Position numbers and translations under genes: made by a program
In this document: positions 61,698 through 64,000 of the stretch, one piece after another
Numbering within the stretch: the first letter of the stretch is position 1
Layout: each line of letters begins with the position of its first letter
From: Solwaraspora sp. WMMD406
GTDB lineage: Bacteria; Actinomycetota; Actinomycetes; Mycobacteriales; Micromonosporaceae
Reading direction: 5' to 3'
DNA length: 64,000 nt
Assembly: GCF_029626025.1 (NCBI RefSeq)
Contig: NZ_JARUBF010000001.1
Span: 2,046,001-2,110,000 of the forward strand
The notes under the pieces: generated by a model
Database searches by the model: none
Seen by the model: only the letters and a program-made list of their open reading frames with translations
What the model was told of the DNA's origin: nothing

Positions 61698-62420
61698 ATG
61701 CTCACCGGACCTACCATCGACGTCTACGACCGTACGGAGTTCCTCCAGGTCATCAACGACGCCGTACCGATCGTCCCGGCCACGGCCGCGGTCGTGACGG
61801 TCGAGATGACCAACCGCCGGCTCACGCCGACCGCGCCCTTTCCGCCCGGCGTACGCGACGACCTGCTCGCCAACACCGAGAAGCTGCTGACCCTGGCCCG
61901 GGAGAGCGGCACCGCGGTCATCCACGTCCTGTCGGCGCTGCGGCCGGTGGAGGCGCAGGCCAGCGCCGACACGCGGGTCAACCGGGCGTGGGCCGCCATC
62001 GGCGAGTCGCCGAGCCCGTACGGCCCGGTGCCCGACGAGTCGGTCGACGTGCAGGACGGCACGTTCCAGCCGGACTTCGCGGTCTCGGTCGCCGACAGCG
62101 ACTACATCATCAAGACCAAGAAGTCCCTGAGCGCCTTCTACCAGACCGACCTGGAGTGGCTCACCAAGGCGCTCGGCGTGGACACGCTGATCCTCGCCGG
62201 GGCGAACACCAACGCGGACATCCAGTCCACCGCCTACGACGCCAGCTGCAAGGCGTACAAGGTGATCACGGTCAGCGACTGCGTCGCGACCTGGTTCGGT
62301 GAGGACCTGCAGGAGCTGGGGCTTCAGCAGCTCGGCCGCTGCCAGGGCTGGGTGCTCAGCCTGGAGCAGCTCGCCGCCAAGCTCACCGTCACCCCGACAC
62401 CGACGGAGGCGCTGACATGA
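61698..62420 (+). CDS. Isochorismatase-fold protein lacking the catalytic Asp and Cys
   Basis: A 240-residue paralogue of the preceding gene. The fold is conserved, including Lys141 in YIIKTKKSL, but the Asp position is Glu36 (VVTVEMT) and the Cys position is Asp174 (GANTNADIQST). Without the Cys it cannot act as a cysteine hydrolase. It may be an accessory subunit in a hetero-oligomer, a binding protein, or catalyse a Cys-independent reaction as the isochorismatases EntB and PhzD do. AAGGGACC lies upstream of the ATG. Its stop overlaps the lipoprotein start (ATGA). Confidence 0.85.
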   Translation: MLTGPTIDVYDRTEFLQVINDAVPIVPATAAVVTVEMTNRRLTPTAPFPPGVRDDLLANTEKLLTLARESGTAVIHVLSALRPVEAQASADTRVNRAWAAIGESPSPYGPVPDESVDVQDGTFQPDFAVSVADSDYIIKTKKSLSAFYQTDLEWLTKALGVDTLILAGANTNADIQSTAYDASCKAYKVITVSDCVATWFGEDLQELGLQQLGRCQGWVLSLEQLAAKLTVTPTPTEALT

Positions 62421-63532
62421 GACGGACCACGATCGGGTGGCGGATCGCGGCTCCGCTGGCGGCGGTGTCGCTGACGCTGGCCGCCTGCGGTGGCGGCGGG
62501 GACGACGCCGAGGCGGCGGCACTGCCGGAAGAACTCGCCGTGGCGTCGACCGTCGACATGACCGACGAGGAGTACGCCGAGTATCTGACCAAGTTGGAGG
62601 AGGCGTCGAAGGCCGAAGGCGGTGTGCTCAGCTACTACTTCAGCGCCCCGGCGGCGGCCGCCGAGAACCAGATCAACCTGTTCATCGAGCAGTATCCGTG
62701 GGTGGAGCTGGAGTACACCTCGGGCGGCACGCTGGAGCTGATCGAACGGATCATCACCGAGAACGCCGCCGGTCGACCCAGCGCGGACGTGCTGCAGGGC
62801 GGTCCGTTGGAGGACAACACGTTGTGTCGGGACGAAGGTCTGTGCCTGGAGTACGACCCGCGTGGTGAGGCCGGTCTACCGGCGGATCGTCAGTATCCGG
62901 ACTGTGTCTGCTCGGTGGCCGACTTCTTCACCTTCCACATCGTCTACAACACCACCAAGGTGACCGCCGCCGAGGCGCCGAAGACGTACGAGGATCTGAC
63001 CGATCCGAAGTGGAAGGGCCGGTTCGGCATCAACATCGACCAGCTCGACTGGTTCGCCGGGATGCTGGCCGAGATGGGCGAGGAACCGGGGCTGGAGTTG
63101 ATGGAGGCGATCGCCGCCAACGAGCCGGTCGTGTACGCGGGCGCGGACGGGCTGGAGAAGCTCGCGGCGGGTGAGTTCGACCTCGCGCTGCCGCAGAGCG
63201 CGACCCGCACGATCCGGGACATGATCGCCGACGGGGCACCACTGGAGATCGTCACCACGCCGGTGACCATCGCCCAGCCGGACATGTACTTCGCGCTCAA
63301 GAACGCGCCGCATCCGGCCACCGCGCGGCTGTACATGGAGTGGCTGATGAGCGACGACTGGCAGAACAAGGTCGCCGAAGCCGTCGTGAAGGTGCCGATC
63401 AAGCCGGACGCGCCGATTCCCTCGTCGGCGGAGGGGATTCTGGAGGCCGAGCTGTTCTTCGAGACCACCGACAACTTCGGTGACTACGAGACCCGCGTCG
63501 AGCAGCACCAGTCGATCTTTGTGACGGGCTGA
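62417..63532 (+). CDS. ABC transporter substrate-binding lipoprotein
   Basis: A 371-residue family 1 binding protein. The lipoprotein signal is MRRTTIGWRIAAPLAAVSLT with lipobox LAAC (Cys24). Its core resembles ferric/thiamine/spermidine-type binding proteins: VLSYYFSAPAAAAENQINLFIEQYP, KTYEDLTDPKWKGRFGI and ALPQSATRTIRDMI. Three or more Cys (LCRDEGLCLEY and DCVCSVADFF) are unusual and may form disulfides. It should capture the substrate for the operon's permease and ATPase. Confidence 0.92.
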   Translation: MRRTTIGWRIAAPLAAVSLTLAACGGGGDDAEAAALPEELAVASTVDMTDEEYAEYLTKLEEASKAEGGVLSYYFSAPAAAAENQINLFIEQYPWVELEYTSGGTLELIERIITENAAGRPSADVLQGGPLEDNTLCRDEGLCLEYDPRGEAGLPADRQYPDCVCSVADFFTFHIVYNTTKVTAAEAPKTYEDLTDPKWKGRFGINIDQLDWFAGMLAEMGEEPGLELMEAIAANEPVVYAGADGLEKLAAGEFDLALPQSATRTIRDMIADGAPLEIVTTPVTIAQPDMYFALKNAPHPATARLYMEWLMSDDWQNKVAEAVVKVPIKPDAPIPSSAEGILEAELFFETTDNFGDYETRVEQHQSIFVTG

Positions 63533-63537
63533 TCGAC

Positions 63538-64000
63538 ATGACCACCCTTGTGGAAGGCCAGGCGCGATTCCTCGCTGGCCGTTTCACCCGGTTGTCCGCT
63601 CTGCGGAGGGTGCTGTCCCTCCGTGGAGCGGTCTACGGCCTGGTCCTGATCATCCTGCTGGCCCAGGTGGCGCTGCCGATCGCCATCCTGCTGTTCACCA
63701 GCTTCAAGGACGCCCGGCCCACCGACGCCGACTTCTTTTCCCTCACCTTCACCCTGGAGAACTTCCGCGACGCGTTCGCCTCCGGTCGGCTGCTGAGCGT
63801 CACCTGGACGACGGTGCAGTTCGCCGTCGGTTCCACCCTCGTGGCGCTGGTGTTGGGCACGTTCCTGGCCTGGATCGTGGCCCGGACGAACGTGCCGTTG
63901 CGCAACGTCGTGGGCGTGCTCACCATCGTTCAGATGGCGGTGCCCGGGATTCTCGTCCCGGTCGCCTGGACGTTCCTGGCCAGCCCGAACATCGGGGCGA
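63538..64000 (+). CDS. ABC transporter permease, N-terminal part (cut by the window end)
   Basis: At least 154 residues, from ATG 63538 to the end of the window. The N-terminus has a long helix LRRVLSLRGAVYGLVLIILLAQVALPIAILLFTSFK, followed by FTLENFRDAFASGRLLSVTWTTVQFAVGSTLVALVLGTFLAWIVARTNVPLRN, typical of FbpB-type permeases, which are fused double permeases. The gene continues beyond the window, so its length is unknown. Confidence 0.9.
   Translation, partial: MTTLVEGQARFLAGRFTRLSALRRVLSLRGAVYGLVLIILLAQVALPIAILLFTSFKDARPTDADFFSLTFTLENFRDAFASGRLLSVTWTTVQFAVGSTLVALVLGTFLAWIVARTNVPLRNVVGVLTIVQMAVPGILVPVAWTFLASPNIGA

Overview
The window reads as a chromosome segment of a high-GC actinomycete, most likely a member of Micromonosporaceae (Micromonospora or a close relative). 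This rests on G/C-rich third codon positions, abundant GTG/TTG starts, frequent CGTACG words, a paired XRE(DUF5753)-DUF397 module, an actinobacterial ATP-dependent ligase of the LigB type and actinobacterial IS families. I could not run a search, so the genus is an inference.

Layout. 0-9 kb: a truncated methyltransferase, a GNAT acetyltransferase, an oxidoreductase-methyltransferase fusion, a secreted reprolysin-like metallopeptidase, a membrane sulfatase/LTA-synthase-like protein and an orphan VapB. 9.3-16.0 kb: a minus-strand sugar operon (lacI, binding protein, two permeases, GH31 alpha-xylosidase) with a long palindromic operator upstream of lacI. 16.2-18.6 kb: a small conserved-looking protein, an intact DarT-DarG DNA ADP-ribosylation toxin-antitoxin pair and two tRNA genes.

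18.6-30.7 kb is an accessory region ending at tRNA-Arg(TCT). Its core (about 19.4-26.5 kb) is bounded by imperfect 130-140 bp direct repeats. It holds a STAND (NB-ARC) NTPase with nine 126-bp TPR units, an IS256-type transposase remnant, an IS21-family element with terminal repeats and a 5-bp target duplication, and the tyrosine recombinase gene that this IS interrupts. It looks like a decayed integrative element. Next come a phd-like antitoxin with a broken PIN toxin, an IS5-type transposase with a passenger gene, and an IS3 element with an exact 3-bp target duplication and a nonsense-mutated transposase.

30.9-42 kb: a lipase-like hydrolase, a PPOX protein, a small two-gene operon, the XRE/DUF397 pair and a DUF4143 ATPase preceded by three regularly spaced 16-bp repeats. 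A bidirectional glycan cluster follows: FAD oxidoreductase, GT2 and a multispanning glycosyltransferase-like protein on minus; SDR-type epimerase, TIM-barrel isomerase and GT2 on plus. All but the divergent junction are translationally coupled. This cluster is my best candidate for an undescribed pathway.

42-58.4 kb is mostly housekeeping: ssb, cobD-cobQ, a Uma2 nuclease, a P-loop kinase, an M48 protease, an M20 dipeptidase, LigB, a glutathionyl-hydroquinone-reductase-like enzyme, lacI/MFS with a CRE-like operator, a Clp-N/HTH protein behind two identical palindromes, a BrkB membrane protein and a winged-helix regulator. 59.4 kb to the end is an ABC uptake operon (ATPase, two isochorismatase-fold proteins, binding lipoprotein, truncated permease). 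The second isochorismatase-fold protein has lost the catalytic Asp and Cys, which the first retains.
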